Source: Lichina pygmaea
Taxonomy: Eukaryota > Ascomycota > Lichinomycetes > Lichinales > Lichinaceae
Direction of reading: 5' to 3'
Length of the DNA: 64,000 nucleotides
Assembly: GCA_963422465.1 (NCBI GenBank)
Contig: OY730170.1
Coordinates: forward strand, 4,564,379-4,628,378
Below are positions 39,732-52,076 of the stretch, in pieces. Both the position numbers and the translations under genes were made by a program. Within the stretch, counting starts at the first letter, position 1. Each line of letters opens with the position of its first letter. The notes below the pieces were generated by a model, which searched no databases, was not told the origin of the DNA, and was given only the letters and a program-made list of their open reading frames with translations.

Positions 39732-42700
39732 TGTTTGTTTGTTGTTGTTTTCGAAGAGAACTAGCTAGTGTTTCGGTCACTGCCCTAAATACATGGGGCA
39801 AGAGCAGACATGATAGTGCTTAGGGCTCCGGGCTCCACAATGTCCAACGTCCAACAGATGAGTGGCTACGATAATTGATTCATCCCCCTCGGCCCCGCCC
39901 TTCCGGACACCCCGTCGACATGTCTGGCAAGCATACCAACTTGCTGAGCAGCATATCAGGCGAGCCTCCGCCTAGACGCCGGCTTGTCGAAGGCGCAGAG
40001 CAGCATACTCACGCAGGTCTGCACAGGCAAGACGGGGCCGGCAGTCTTTCTTTGCAAGCGGCGGGTCCCCTGTTTCCCGATACCGGGCTTGCAGCTGCGG
40101 GGCGCCTTGGGAAACAGCCAAGCATGTGGTTCTGGACTGCGTCGGCCTTCTCCGAGTGCGGCGCAGCTTATATTTGGCAGCTGCCACTACTGACTACCGT
40201 ACCGTACCGTACCAGGCTTCAACATGACGACAGCGGCCCGCCGCCGCCGCCGTCACAGCGTTAGTTGGATCCTCCGCCATGGTGTCCTTCCCCGGTTCCC
40301 CTGGGCTTAGGAGCAGCTGGAAGCTGGCCACCGTACTAGCCAGCCACCTTTCCATGTCCTGTAGCTTCTCGGCAGGATAGCGCCAGCTAGGCGCTGCAGA
40401 GGGAGGGCGTTTCACCCTTCTTTAGGGGTTTTTCCTCACCCGTTGTTTACAGTTGACCCAGCATGGTCTACGTAGATCTCTAGTACTAGAATGGCGTAGC
40501 ATGTCCAACACCAGTGCCAATTGATTCCTTCTTCAAGCCAAGTCAACTTACAAGTAAATGTACGTTACGTACCGAGTACGGGATACTCCGTACGGTACCC
40601 ATACGTACCACATGCATACCGTGCCATGCGACGTGCCGGCGCTAGTCAGTCACATGACAGATTCGCTTCCAAAACAAAGGGCCTGGAGCCAGCAAGGCCC
40701 GCCTGACGGACCCGAGACGGTGGACGGGGGGCATTGTATCTCGTAGGAGGGGGGAACACATGGAGCTTTTGGGTGGCACCGGCTGGAGCGGCTTGCTGCA
40801 TTACGTAAGTTAGCACGAAGGCACGGTAGGGGTACTTCCCCCGGGTGCAGTGATTAGTTACGAGTAATTAGTGGAGCTGATTGACTGGTCTTTCGACCGA
40901 TGAATGAATACCCTGTCGTGGAATGACGAGTCCGTCGAGGCTTGGCTGCATGTAGCGTGATGGATCAAGGGAGCGCTCGCTCGGATGCGCTCCGACCGCT
41001 TGTTCTACGATACGTGCTCCTCTCCCTCTATACATCTGTACGGTCGTACGGAAGTACGATAGCTCCATACCGTATGACCACGAAACAGACGGACAGGCGG
41101 TCGTGACAGACTGTCTTCACCGTCCATCGATTGCTTTCCGGGACTGTAGGAGGATGAGGATGCTCATGCTTCCCGATGCAAGCGTCATGATTGCACAGCC
41201 ATGACCACACGGCAATCTTTGTATGGTATCCGTCCAACGACCACGCAAGAGCCTTTTGTTCTGCAACAATCATGAAACCGCTCTGATACAAGAATGCTTG
41301 TAGCAGCAGTGGCAGATGCAGCATCCGTATCGGGAGTACCGACGGACAGACGGAAGGGACCCCCAGCAATCCCAACGTCGACAAGAGGTGGCTTTTGTCG
41401 ATGAGCTGTGGATTGGGGATGCTGATCCAACGGCCGGTGCCCCTCGTCTCAGGGCTTTCTTTAGCTGGGAGTTCCCCACTTGTCCGGACAGGCGTGACAG
41501 GCTATGACTGTGTGTTGTATCGCGGATCACGGTTGGCTGGGCCAAAACTGGTCTCGATCTTCCGTGGATCTCTTCCCGGCTGTCTTTGGCTGTCCGGCAT
41601 GACCAATCCTGTGCAACACAGCGAGGCCTCCAGCGCAGAAAAGGCAATATTGGAGAATTGATGGCATCGCCTGGTGTGATCATTCCAGCATATCAAATCG
41701 CCCAACAGCATGATCGACCAGAGCGGGCGAGACCGACTGGTCCGTCCCGCCGGGCCGTTCGTCTCTACTCGTACGTACGTACTACGTCCGTACTATCTTT
41801 GACTCGGCAGAGTGGCGATCCACCTCGTCCCCGAGTCGCTCCATCGGTGCTTGGATGCAGCTGCGGACAAAAGGGCTGTAGTGCTTTGCTTCTTCCGTCT
41901 TCCTCCTTCCTTCCGTCGCATCCGAGCCGAATGGCTCGCTTCGAGGTCGGAATCTGGCCCGGTGGATGCCGGTGCTCGGAGCCGAGGCATACTCGTACCA
42001 ACGGGCGAGAAAGATCCTGTCGGCGTTTTACGTCGAGGAAGCTAATACAAACAGACAAAGGACCAAGGCGGTCTATGACTCGTTGCAGCCTCCTGCAGGC
42101 CACGAACAATCTTGCTTCGTGAGTTCGATAGCTGCTATCGAGGTACGGAGCTACGTACAGTACGTACTGTACTATACCGTACCGTCATGGGCACTCAGCC
42201 TCCGAATCTTCCTTTCTTGGCGCAGCAAACAGGACGAAACAGCGTGATGGCCAACCGCATCGATCCAGCCGTGAAGACGAGTCTTACCTCTCGCTTCGAT
42301 CGGTCAATGGGTTAGACTCGCCACAACCTTTGGTCTCTGTGTCGTAAGGAGTCCTGCAGCAGGCTTCTCATCTACTTACAGAACCCTACTGTACGGTGCC
42401 CAACGAAGCCCGTTGCCGCGCGTCAAGGCCTTTCCTCGAGCCCTGTCTGGACATCTACGAAGTACGGCAACCATACTACTCGTAGGTTATTCCAATGTTC
42501 AGAAGACATTGATGGCGACGGCGGCGGTGACAACATCTTCTTCTCCGCGACAGGGCTTACCCACGCGCGCGCGAGCACCTCGGTACATACAGCGACGCTC
42601 CGTCGTAGCGTACCACCTGACGCACGAGATGCTGTGCTCAGACATCAGATGGCATTGCTAGCTGGTGCTGCTCAGCTCGTACCTCCAACATCGTACGTAA

Positions 42701-44903
42701 CGTACGTATCACTACGCACATGCAGCAGAACACAGGATTTTCAAACGATGAAAGCGCTGCGCTACTGTACGACCGTACAGTACGTACGAACATAGCTAAA
42801 TATATATACGAGGCACGTGCGAAGGTACAAAGACAATCGACTGCTGTACACTCCGTACGAGTAAGTTTCATCAGAGTCCTGCTGTGCCACAAGGTGAGGG
42901 CTTTGGGGGGGTTTGTTGTTTTCTCAATTCAAATTCGATTGCGGTCACGCACCTTCTGACCGGAGTCTTTTTTCTTTGTGACAGTTCTAAAGAAATGAGC
43001 ATCTTGCTGCGGATCGTCGTGGCTGATCGAAAGGGGGCAACTATGACGGAGCCGTGGGACGGGCTCGACGAGCAAAAGAGTTGAGAGTAAATACCGTATC
43101 GCCTCGGTCTGCAAATTCACCAATTGGATGGGCACGGATGATGGGATTGCTCGGGGCTTACGTATTACTGTAGCAGGAACATTCAGCTCTTCCGTGATGG
43201 TTCCAAAGAGCTGAGCTTTCCACCTGTGGAACATCAGTACGGAGTCGCTGACGGATTTGTGGGCCAGCGCAAAAGAGCTGCGACGGCGGAGGTACAGTAG
43301 ATACGTCTTGAATTCACGAATCGAATCGATGGCACGGATGGGTATTGAAAATGCTTAGGGCTTTCGTGGCCGCTTTACTGTACGTACATGAGACTTTTTT
43401 TTTTCCGGACAATTACTGCCATGCCCCCCCGTTGCGCAGATTTCTTGCTCCGGTGCCCCCCCTCTTACTTCGGTGCCCGCCTCGCTTAGATAGGTAGTAC
43501 GAGTACATGCACTTTGCAAAGCTGTCACATACGAGTGTAAAGCTAGGTACCTCTTCGATCTCAGCAAGCTATGCGTGTCGTAAGTCTTGAAAGAACCACA
43601 TAGTAAGTGTTTTCCAGTCGCAAATTTCGAGAAGCTATGTGAGATGCTCAGTCCTATATCAGTCCACTCAGATCTCAATCGTGATGCCGGATGTTGCTTT
43701 TCGGGTGGATAGAGATTCCCGTCGCTGTCCCACTATATCGGCCTGTGGGCTGATGCCCCAGAAGTTTAGAAGTACTTATCGTCGCTCTGAGTTACCACCA
43801 ACTTAGAAGTACCGGTGGTAAGCGAGGGGGGGCATTTGAAGTAAGTGGGGGCAAGGAATTTGCATGGAGGGGGAGTAATCGTCCGTTTTTTTTTTTTTCC
43901 TTCTCCTTCCCAATCTTTTCGAGGTCGCGTCCTGAAAAGTCTCACGATTTCATAGCGGAAAGGAAGAAAGAAAGTAGGAAAGGGAAAATGATTTAAAAAT
44001 TTCTCCCGGTGTCAGTCAGTCACGTCTTCAAACCAGTCTGGTCGAGTTCGTCCAACTTCCTTCTCGCCAAATGCCCGTTTGATCGACTCTCGATTGGGTC
44101 TGTGGTGTCGACACTCGGGCTTCTGTTGCTGCTGCCTGGGGCTTCTTGTCGCTGTCGCCGTCGCTCTTGCTCCTTGTTGTTGCTGCTGCTGCTGCCGTTC
44201 CTGTTGCTGCTTCCGCCGCATCCTTTTTTTCTTTCCTTTCTTTCTTTCGTTCTCCCTTACGAGCAACAACCAACAGGAGCACCGAACCGGCACCAGCAAA
44301 GCTGTACGAGTACCAAGGCCGTATAGGATACCGCCTCCTTCGGCGGTGACCAGCGTCCTCCGGCCCCGCGCTTTCGAGTACCAGACACATCGGTCCGACC
44401 GGTTTTTCTCATCCTGTCCCTCGTCGTGCTTCTCTGAAATCGATGTACAGGGGAGGCGCGTGAAAATTTCGTCCGGCTCAGCTTCAGCTGCTTCTCTGAT
44501 TTGTTGCCGCAAGCGAAACGAAGGTCCCTGTCCACCGATCGACGTCTCTTCGGGCGAGCGAAAAGGGAGGGCGACGCGCACCATCTCTTTGGATCAAGAC
44601 AGGAACCTATCATCAGCGCCAGCGGTGGTTCGACCGTCAGCCAGGCCCCCGTCATCGGCCCTTTTTATACGTCGATCCGCCGCAACTTTGCTCTGCCCCC
44701 AAGGCGAGCGTCTACGACGGTGACGACGGCGACGACGGACCGACGGACCGACCGAGAGCAGCATAATATATCTACAGTCTTACGATCCGAAGTCGGGCTT
44801 CTGGTCTTGGGTCCGACTCGAGCAGGACCCTGCACCGGCGGGGGCTGACGAGTAAATCGCGTCGCCCAACAGATAGCCCGTCTCGTCGACGTTCGGCCGC
44901 ACA

Positions 44904-46382
44904 ATGTGGAATGTGCATGGATTCAGCGGTCTCGGTGGTTCCGGGCATGGCGCGCATCCGCACGGGTCCATGAACGGAGCGGCGACGACCGGCAGGATGA
45001 AGCCCATGTCCACTTGGGATCGAGCGCCCCTGCCTTCGGCAAGTGCTCCCGCCCCAGTCTGGCACGTCATCGTGTCCAAGGAGACCAAGATGGTAGGACT
45101 CGAGCTGACGTGACGAGCGATGCGCAACCCAGACCTGGTTCGATCAAGGGTCAAACTTGCCGCCCGGTCCACCGCCACCGCTTCCTCCCTACCAGCACCA
45201 ACCTCAGCACCAGCACCAGCATCACCCACACCAGCACCACCCACACCAGCACCACCCACACCAGCACCAGCACCAGCACCAGCACCAGCACCAGCACCAT
45301 CCTACGCCACCGCATCCTCCACTTGGAGCGCCCTTGGGCCAGCCCATCGGTCAGCACCTGCGACGACCCGACCCCGTCGCGACCGACGGCGACGACGAGC
45401 TCATCCCGACCGCCATCGTCATCAAAAACATCCCGTTCGCGGTGAAGAAGGAGCAGCTGGTGCAGCTGATGACGGAAATGCGTCTGCCGCTGCCGTACGC
45501 CTTCAACTACCACTTCGATCACGGCGTCTTCCGAGGCCTGGCCTTTGCCAATTTCACCACGGCCGAGGAGACCGCCGTCGTGATCGAACACCTCAATCAC
45601 TTTGAGCTCCAGAGCCGCAAGCTGCGTGTCGAGTACAAGAAGATGCTGCCGTTGCAGGAACGCGAGCGCATCGAGCGCGAGAAGCGCGAGCGACGCGGCC
45701 AGCTCGAGGAGCAGCACCGGCCCATCCCGCCGTCGCGCCTGCAGAATCAGCCGTCGCTCTCGTCGCTGTCGTCGCACATCCCGGCCACGTCGCCGTCACC
45801 GGTGTCGTTCCGGAATCCGAAGCTCGGTGCGTGTTTCCATCATTATCTTTTCTTGGGACGGGATCCCCGAACCCTAGTCTCGTCCGTTCTCTCTCGACGG
45901 CCCCGGACCATGCCGCATCCGTCCGAGAGCCCGAGCGACTGACCCTGCGCTCGCCACGTCCTGCAAGCAGACGTCGACCTCAACGATCCGCAGACGCTAC
46001 AGTTCTACTCGCAGCTCTTGCTGTTTCGGGACGACGTCTCGAGGGAGGCGCTCATCTTCTCGTCGGCGCTGTCTCCGACCCAGCGCCGCATGGTGCACAC
46101 GCTGGCCCACCACATGGGGCTGGCCCACGTCTCGCGAGGCGCCGGCGAACATCGACAGGTGCACGTCGTGCGGGCGCCGCAGACCGGCAACGACGTCAGT
46201 CCGCCCATGGCCCACTACCCGATCGGCCTCCGCGCCGGGGACGCCCAGCGGCGCGGCCTCAACCGAGCCGCCACCATCGACTTTGGCGAGGCCCGAGCAT
46301 CGGACCCGGCCGGCTACGGCGCCTTTGGCCGTCACCCGTCCAGCCTGCTCGACCTCCCTGGATCCCCGTTGCTCGGCGGTGT

Positions 46383-46420
<38 letters not shown>

Positions 46421-46980
46421 TCAGCGCCGCCGCCCAGAACCTGCGCGGCGCCAAGTCCTTCGCCAACCTTCGGTCGTACACGCCCTCGCCCGTGCCGTCC
46501 TCGGCGAGCTTCCCGGCCGCGCAGAACCTCGGCGTGCCCCGGTACGGCGACGACGGCATGATGGTCGGATCGTCCGCCGTCGGCGGCGGCAGCCTCACCT
46601 CGACCGCGCCCGGCATGCCCGGCTCGACCAGCCGCGACGACCTCCTGCTGGCCGGTGGCCTCGGCGGTCTCTCGCTCGGCGCAGGGCTCGGCATCGGCGG
46701 CAGTTCCGCTCGCGAGCCACGCAGCATGCTCTCCGCGGGCGAGCGCGAGTCGCAGCCGCAGTCGTTCGGAGGGCCCATCGGCAGCAACCGCACCTTCGGC
46801 TCGAGCCAAGACGACGTCGCGCGCGAGCGAGGACAGGGCGCCCCGCTCCGACAACCGCTTGGTCCGTTGCCGGAGCGCGGACCGGGCTTTCCCCGGAACC
46901 AACGCAACGGGCACCGACAGCGGGGCAGCGACGAGTCGACATCGCTTCCGGTGCAGACGGTCGAGATTGTCGTCGAGTAG
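44904..46980 (+). CDS. RRM/R3H RNA-binding protein, Pin4/Cip family
   Basis: Cytoplasmic RNA-binding protein of the fission yeast Cip1/Cip2 and budding yeast Pin4 family, linked there to stress-response mRNA control and cell-cycle checkpoints. Three exons in phase: 44904-45092, 45133-45826 and 45971-46980; 630 aa. A His/Gln/Pro repeat region (45190-45310) precedes the RRM (~154-232: TAIVIKNIPFAVKKEQLVQL, RNP1-like FRGLAFANF). Next is a basic helix (PLQERERIEREKRERRGQ), then the R3H-like block after the second intron (DLNDPQTLQFYSQLLLFRDD, RRMVHTLAHHMGLAHVS). The C-terminal 270 residues are low-complexity, with Gly-rich runs. The Pezizomycotina version of this family matches almost word for word through RRM and R3H, one of the better clues to the host group. 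Confidence 0.92.
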
Positions 46981-47346
46981 ATCCTACCATCGGTAGGTAT
47001 CGTCCGCGGGGGAGGCGCGGCCGAGTATTTCCCTCGAGCCTTGAGTCTCCTTGCATCGATCCGTTGTTCATTTCTGTTTTTCCCCCATGCACTGGGTGTC
47101 GTTTCGGTTTCGGTTCTCCGAGTGCTGCTGCGTTCCGCCGTCTGGTCTCTTCTGTTCGTTTCCGTTCACACCTGGCTCGTCCGAGTACGAAAGAGCGTCA
47201 CGATGAGACGAGGGCACGGCACGAGGGATCAAGACGATGACAAAGCGATGTACGTCCGGCCGGTTTCGAGCACCGGGGACTGACGCTCGTGCTTGATTAC
47301 CACCGCTGTTGGTGCTGCCAGAGTCTTGCTGCTTTTCTACCATCAT

Positions 47347-47380
47347 CACCACCACCACCACCACCACCACCACCACCACC
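47347..47380. repeat. (CAC)n microsatellite
   Basis: About 11 CAC units. Confidence 0.85.
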
Positions 47381-47711
47381 GGCGGTCACTACGACACGAC
47401 ATGACGGCGATGACGAGGTGATGACACATGATCGAGAGATACCACCCAGCATTAATAATCAGCGACAGACGAATTTGTTTAGAAAGACGTGGTCGGGTTG
47501 GATGGGGACCAAGCAGATACAAACGCAGACATCAGTTGGCCTGCACGTCTCCGGTCATCCACCAGGCCACCGACCCCGGGCGACCGTGATGAAAGTGCGA
47601 TGATTATCGGATAACGATGGACGATGATGGGTGGATGGAGAGTAGGATGTGGATGGATGTACAGATGCATGGAGCAAACAGGCAGATGGGTGGGACAACA
47701 TGAATCAACAC

Positions 47712-47892
47712 ACTGATTCTGCCATGTTCTCTCTGCGATCGTTGTCATGACCATCAAAAATCCTGACTGGAACAGGAGTAGTGTCTACGAAAATTGTGGA
47801 GGGGTGACAGATGAAGTTGGTTCTGCTATGTTCCCTCTGCGATCACCGTGATGACCATCAACAATCCTGACTGGGACAGGAATAGTGTTTAA
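47712..47892. repeat. Imperfect direct duplication, ~75-bp unit
   Basis: Two copies, at about 47712-47786 and 47819-47892. They share TTCTGC(C/T)ATGTTC(T/C)CTCTG, GACCATCAA(A/C)AATCCTGACTG and ACAGGA(G/A)TAGTGT. Roughly 85-90% identical by eye, separated by about 32 bp. Confidence 0.75.
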
Positions 47893-47960
47893 AATAGAGA
47901 GAAGCTCAAGACTGGAGGGAAGTTGAATGCAAGTGTGTACACTCAGACAGAGACACAGTC

Positions 47961-47961
47961 A

Positions 47962-47992
<31 letters not shown>
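47961..47992. repeat. (CA)n microsatellite
   Basis: About 15 CA units. Confidence 0.85.
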
Positions 47993-47994
<2 letters not shown>

Positions 47995-48185
47995 ACAAAA
48001 GTTGATGTCTAGACTTGATCAATTAGAACAAAGTGGAAGATGTAGAAAAGTCAGATCAGAAAGCCAGAGCCGAGTACTTGAAAAGCCGGAAAGAAAAGTG
48101 TAGACAGACGGATATTGGTGGGGATGGAGAGTTTGACTGCTTGAGAGATGTGGTGACAAGAGTTGCGAGGAGAGAGCCGTGAGAA

Positions 48186-48300
48186 GAGCTAGAACAGCCA
48201 GGAGACGGAGCTAGAAGAGCTAGGAGACGAAGCTAGGAGAGCCAGGAGACGGAGCTAGAAGAGCTGGAAGAGCTGGAAGAGATGGAAGAGCCGGAAGAGT
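48186..48300. repeat. GA-rich minisatellite
   Basis: Overlapping diverged units of the type GAGCTAGAAGAGC(C/T)AGGAGAC and GAGCTGGAAGA, about five to eight copies. Confidence 0.65.
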
Positions 48301-48446
48301 CAACCAAGTAAGTAGTGAAAAGAAAAGACAGAAGATATGAAAGCCCCAGTCTAGTCAGCCCCCCCCCCCCCCCCCTTCTCCCTTCTCCCTTCTCCCTCTG
48401 CGGACCTTCCTTTCTCTCTAGTAGTGCCCGAGAAGTTCTCCGGCGC

Positions 48447-48460
48447 TCAGGAGCTCTTGC

Positions 48461-48497
<37 letters not shown>

Positions 48498-49189
48498 CGA
48501 CTTCTTCTTCTGCTCGACCTTGAGCAGCAGGGCGCGGTTGATGTGCGGCAGCACGCCGCCAAAGGCGATGGTGGCGCGGATCAGCGTGTCCAGCTCCTCG
48601 TCGCCGCGAATGGCCAGCTGCAAGTGTCGCGGCGTGATGCGCTTGACTTTGAGATCTTTGGCGGCGTTCTGTGGAGAGTTAGGTGGGGTGGGGGGAAGAT
48701 AAGGAGAGGGGGAAGGGGAGGAAAGGTCATGTGTGGAGTATGGACGTGTGTGGTGGGTGTGCAGGACTGTCCCACGGGAACGGTGCGTCGACTGGTACAG
48801 GGCTCGCGACGATGCTGGTGACGCATCGAGGTGTCGACAGTGAGAGTACGAGGAGTGGAGGATGACGTACCCCGGCCAGTTCGAGGACTTCGGCGGTGAG
48901 ATACTCGAGCACGGCTGTCACGTAGACTGCGGCTGTACATGCCAACGACGCGAGTGTCAGCTGTGCTGCGACCGTCGAGACAGCAGAGGTAGACCGTCCC
49001 GGCCGACGCACCTTTCGCGCCGACGCGCATCTTGTGCTGCGTGTTGTTCTTGAGGAAGCGCTTGACGCGACCGCACGGGAACTGCAGCCCGGCCTTTGCG
49101 CTGTGGGACTGTTGCGTCTTGCCCTCGGGGCCGCTACCGCTCTTGCCACCGGCCTTGCCGCCATGGCTCTTGCCCTTGCCGCCGGCCAT
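48447..49189 (-). CDS. HTZ1: Histone H2A.Z
   Basis: Variant histone H2A.Z, deposited by SWR1-type remodellers at promoters. Three exons in phase: 49189-49012, 48932-48871 and 48668-48447; 153 aa. The N-terminal tail is Gly/Lys-rich ([17 protein letters not shown]). The core reads [80 protein letters not shown] and [14 protein letters not shown]. The H2A.Z-specific loop and the extended acidic-patch residues (GDEELDTLI) separate it from canonical H2A. The C-terminus is odd: after EQKKKS come 13 consecutive glycines, then KSS, encoded by a GCC/GGC trinucleotide run, whereas most H2A.Z proteins end in a few mixed basic residues. The gene is divergent from the heat-shock factor gene. Confidence 0.96.
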
Positions 49190-50625
49190 CTCTCAGGCGG
49201 GATCGCGGTCGCGGTTTCTCGACACGACGGTCGACGTAGAGGTCGGCGACCGGGTGGCGTTGCGTTGAGGGCTCTGGCGAGCTTTGAAGATTCTCCCGAC
49301 GCGTGTCGACCGAGATGGACGCCTGTCGGCGAGGGTGACGCCGGGTTCGGGTAACGATGGCTGTGGATATGAACGATCAGGGTGGGGCAGCCGTGGACGG
49401 GTTGCAGCAACGAGCAGGAGAGTTGTTTTGACAAGTTCTACTGAGCCGCTCTGGAAAGGCGACGGGCGGAATGCGACAATGTCATAAATACGGAACGTAC
49501 AGTACGCGTCGCAGACCCCGAGGGAACTTGCCGACGGCGGCACGAGGCAACTCGAGCCGAGCAGGCGTCAGGCAGCAGGAGCAGGTCTTGCCGCGGACGG
49601 GTCACGGGACCACAGCGCGCCTCTCAAGCGACCGTCCCCCGCAGGAGACGGCGGCGACGACGACGACGGACACGCCCTGTCGAGGGCTCAGAGTCACGCT
49701 GCATCCTGGTATCGCCGTCATCTTCGTCGGGGGAGCTGGAAAGACCCGGCTGGTGGCTGTGTCGAAGAGAAGGACGAACGCGCAGCACCGTCGACGACGT
49801 TGAACATGTCGACCGGCGGAGGGCCGACGAGGCTACTGTACGAGGCTACGACACTTCCGGGAAGTCGTTGAGCTCGGGATGACCACACCGGCACCCGGGG
49901 CGTGACGGCTAGTGCGTGATGACTGATGTTTTACTCAGCGGCATAATTGCACAAGCGCCCTCGTTCGCTTGAGCCTCGACGACATGGATCGGAGGAGACC
50001 AGTATCGCCGAGAACGACACGGACGACTAAGCCGGCTGGACCGTGTTATCTTTCGACGGTCGCACGACCGGAGTGCCCTATGAGACAGTCAAGAGGCCGA
50101 TTCTGGCGCCCCACAAAGCTCAAAGACCCAGCAGAAACGCTCGTGCAGCTCTCAAACCCGTCCGCTCTCACCGCACGCTACTCGCACACCGAGAGATCCT
50201 CAGCCTTGAGACAAGAATCCAAAGCGGCCGGCCAGGACAAACAAAGGATGAACGAGACAGCGCCGTCCTGATGAAAGGCCGGTCTTAGACAGCCTTCAAG
50301 GCTCTCGGGTCGTCTGTCGCTTCAAGATAGAAGCCTCTCCGACCTGCGAGTCTCATCCTGCTGCGGCTACCCGGTCGCTCCCAGCCTGCGGGCGTCGGAC
50401 AAGGACGACGGCATCCATTGTCTCGTGCAATCGCGGAACTGCGGAATCGCTCTCTTCTTTGCGGACCAGCACGGTCCAGGCGATTGGAACAAGCGCGCAC
50501 TGGAACATCCACAAACCCTGACCGTCCATCCTCGCCCTTTCACCTGCTCCATCGTCGCAAGCCCGAACGGGATAGAAGAAGCCGCCGTGCGCCGGCTGTT
50601 GCTTCCATCCATCCGTTCCTTTGCC

Positions 50626-50639
50626 GTTCCAGAAGCTTG
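50626..50639 (+). promoter_or_regulatory. Heat-shock-element-like site
   Basis: GTTCCAGAAGCTTG contains the alternating TTC/GAA units of an HSE (TTC-2nt-GAA, then a degenerate TT). It lies about 225 bp upstream of the HSF start codon. Binding is inferred from the motif only. Confidence 0.4.
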
Positions 50640-50709
50640 CGGTTCGACCTGGCCGCTGCTTGCTCCACGACGAGCGGAGCCATCCTTGGTCCCGTCTATA
50701 TTTTCCGCT

Positions 50710-50719
50710 CTTCTCGAAG
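50710..50719 (+). promoter_or_regulatory. Heat-shock-element-like site
   Basis: CTTCTCGAAG is a perfect inverted TTC/GAA pair with the correct 2-nt gap, about 145 bp upstream of the HSF start codon. Confidence 0.4.
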
Positions 50720-50862
50720 CCGTCCCTGGATATCTCCCCCACACGCCAAGGACACACCTCCGGACGGTCCCCGCAGTCGCAAGGCTCAGCCAAACACGCT
50801 CCACATCCGAGGCGCATCCACGGCTTGCGACGACTTTGAGACCGCGCTGAGAGCAGCCCTCG

Positions 50863-52034
50863 ATGGCACGGCCGGTGAATCCGAGGAAACGGCCGGCTCC
50901 CGGCACCTCGCCGCCGCTGCAGCAATCGACACTGGGCCAACACGTGCCGTTACGCTACCCACCGGCATCCGCATCCGCGTCCGTCCCGCTGGCGGACGAG
51001 CCCTACTACAACCTCGGTCGACCGCTGTACGCCAACCCGGCCAGCATCACCAACCCGGTCTATCCGGATCCCACGCTCGATACCGACCTTGATGCATATG
51101 GCTCCCTGGCCAACACGCTCCTGCAGTCATCGACCGATGTCTTTGGCCAGCAGCCGCAGCACGCGCAGCCAACGACGGCGCAGCAACAGCTGCAACAACA
51201 GCCGCAGCAACAGCTGCTGCTGCAGTCGCCTGTGGACCTGTCCGGCCAGCCAGGCCAGGACCCGGCGAATCAGCAGCTCGTGCCGCGCGCTCCGCAGCCT
51301 TTCGCCGGCGGCCAGCACACCTGGGCCGACTATCGAGATGCGTCCCAGGGCGACGGTCAGGGAGAGAACGGTTACGGCAACGACGAGGACAACCTCGACG
51401 ACCTGGAACGCCGGGCGCAGATCGCCAAACGCGAAGCCCAGGCCAAGCGAAAGTCGATCCCGCCCTTTGTGCAGAAACTGAGCAGGTGCGTAGGGACGCG
51501 TACGGTGGAAGGCGGAGCAGGATCGCTAACTCGCCCTCGCCGTCGTGCTAGCTTCCTGGACGAATCGAGAAACACAGATCTCATCCGGTGGTCCGACAGC
51601 GGCCGTTCCTTCATCGTGCTCGACGAGGACGAGTTCGCAAGGACGCTCATCCCGGAGCTCTTCAAGCACAGCAACTACGCCTCGTTCGTGCGTCAGCTCA
51701 ACATGTACGGCTTCCACAAGAAGGTCGGCCTGTCCGACAACTCGATGCGGGCGAGCGAGCGGAGGAGCAAGAGCCCGAGCGAGTACGCCAATCGCTACTT
51801 CATCCGGGGCCATCCGAACCTCCTGTGGCTCATCAACAAGCCCAAGAACCCGCATGCCGCCGCCCGGGGAGGCAGGGACGGCCGGGGCCAAGACGTGGGC
51901 TCGCCGGCGCCGCCATCGAACCAGCGGACGAACGCGCAGGCTCAGCAGGTGACCGAGCCCGACGTGTCCGCGGCCCCGAACGAGGGGGCCGAGGCCGGAG
52001 CCGCAACGGTGGCCGATGCCGAGGCCCCCGTCGC

Positions 52035-52076
<42 letters not shown>

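Larger units (their letters stand above)
38718..44903. other. 6-kb gene-poor region with simple repeats
   Basis: No supported gene. It holds a (GTT)n repeat at 38950-38990, (GAA)n at 39698-39730, ACCGT repeats at 40196-40214, and many TACGTA palindromes (about 40560-40610, 41768-41790, 42150-42190, 42690-42790, 43380). The last kilobase (43.9-44.9) is C+T-rich with short runs and probably includes the 5' leader of the Pin4/Cip gene. Open frames of 100-210 codons there are low-complexity and unconvincing. Confidence 0.55.
46981..48446. other. Convergent intergenic region with repeats
   Basis: About 1.5 kb between the Pin4/Cip and H2A.Z genes. It contains (CAC)n at 47347-47380, an imperfect ~75-bp direct duplication (47712-47786 and 47819-47892), (CA)n at 47961-47992, a GA-rich minisatellite at 48186-48300 and a C run at 48359-48375. 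No gene seen. Confidence 0.6.
49190..50862. other. Divergent promoter region, H2A.Z / HSF
   Basis: About 1.67 kb, with a GTAC palindrome near 49498. Two heat-shock-element-like sites lie in the last 250 bp before the HSF start (described separately). Open frames on both strands at 50.3-50.9 kb are Ser/Pro/Arg-rich and probably non-coding leader. Confidence 0.55.

Noticed and set aside
44009-44723. Leu/Cys/Ser-rich open frames upstream of the Pin4/Cip gene
   Set aside because: Low-complexity translation of CTG/TGC/TTC-rich DNA on both strands; more likely 5' leader.
45831-47240. 469-codon Arg/Pro-rich open frame on the + strand
   Set aside because: Alternate frame of the last Pin4/Cip exon; no stop codons because of high GC, no recognisable domain.
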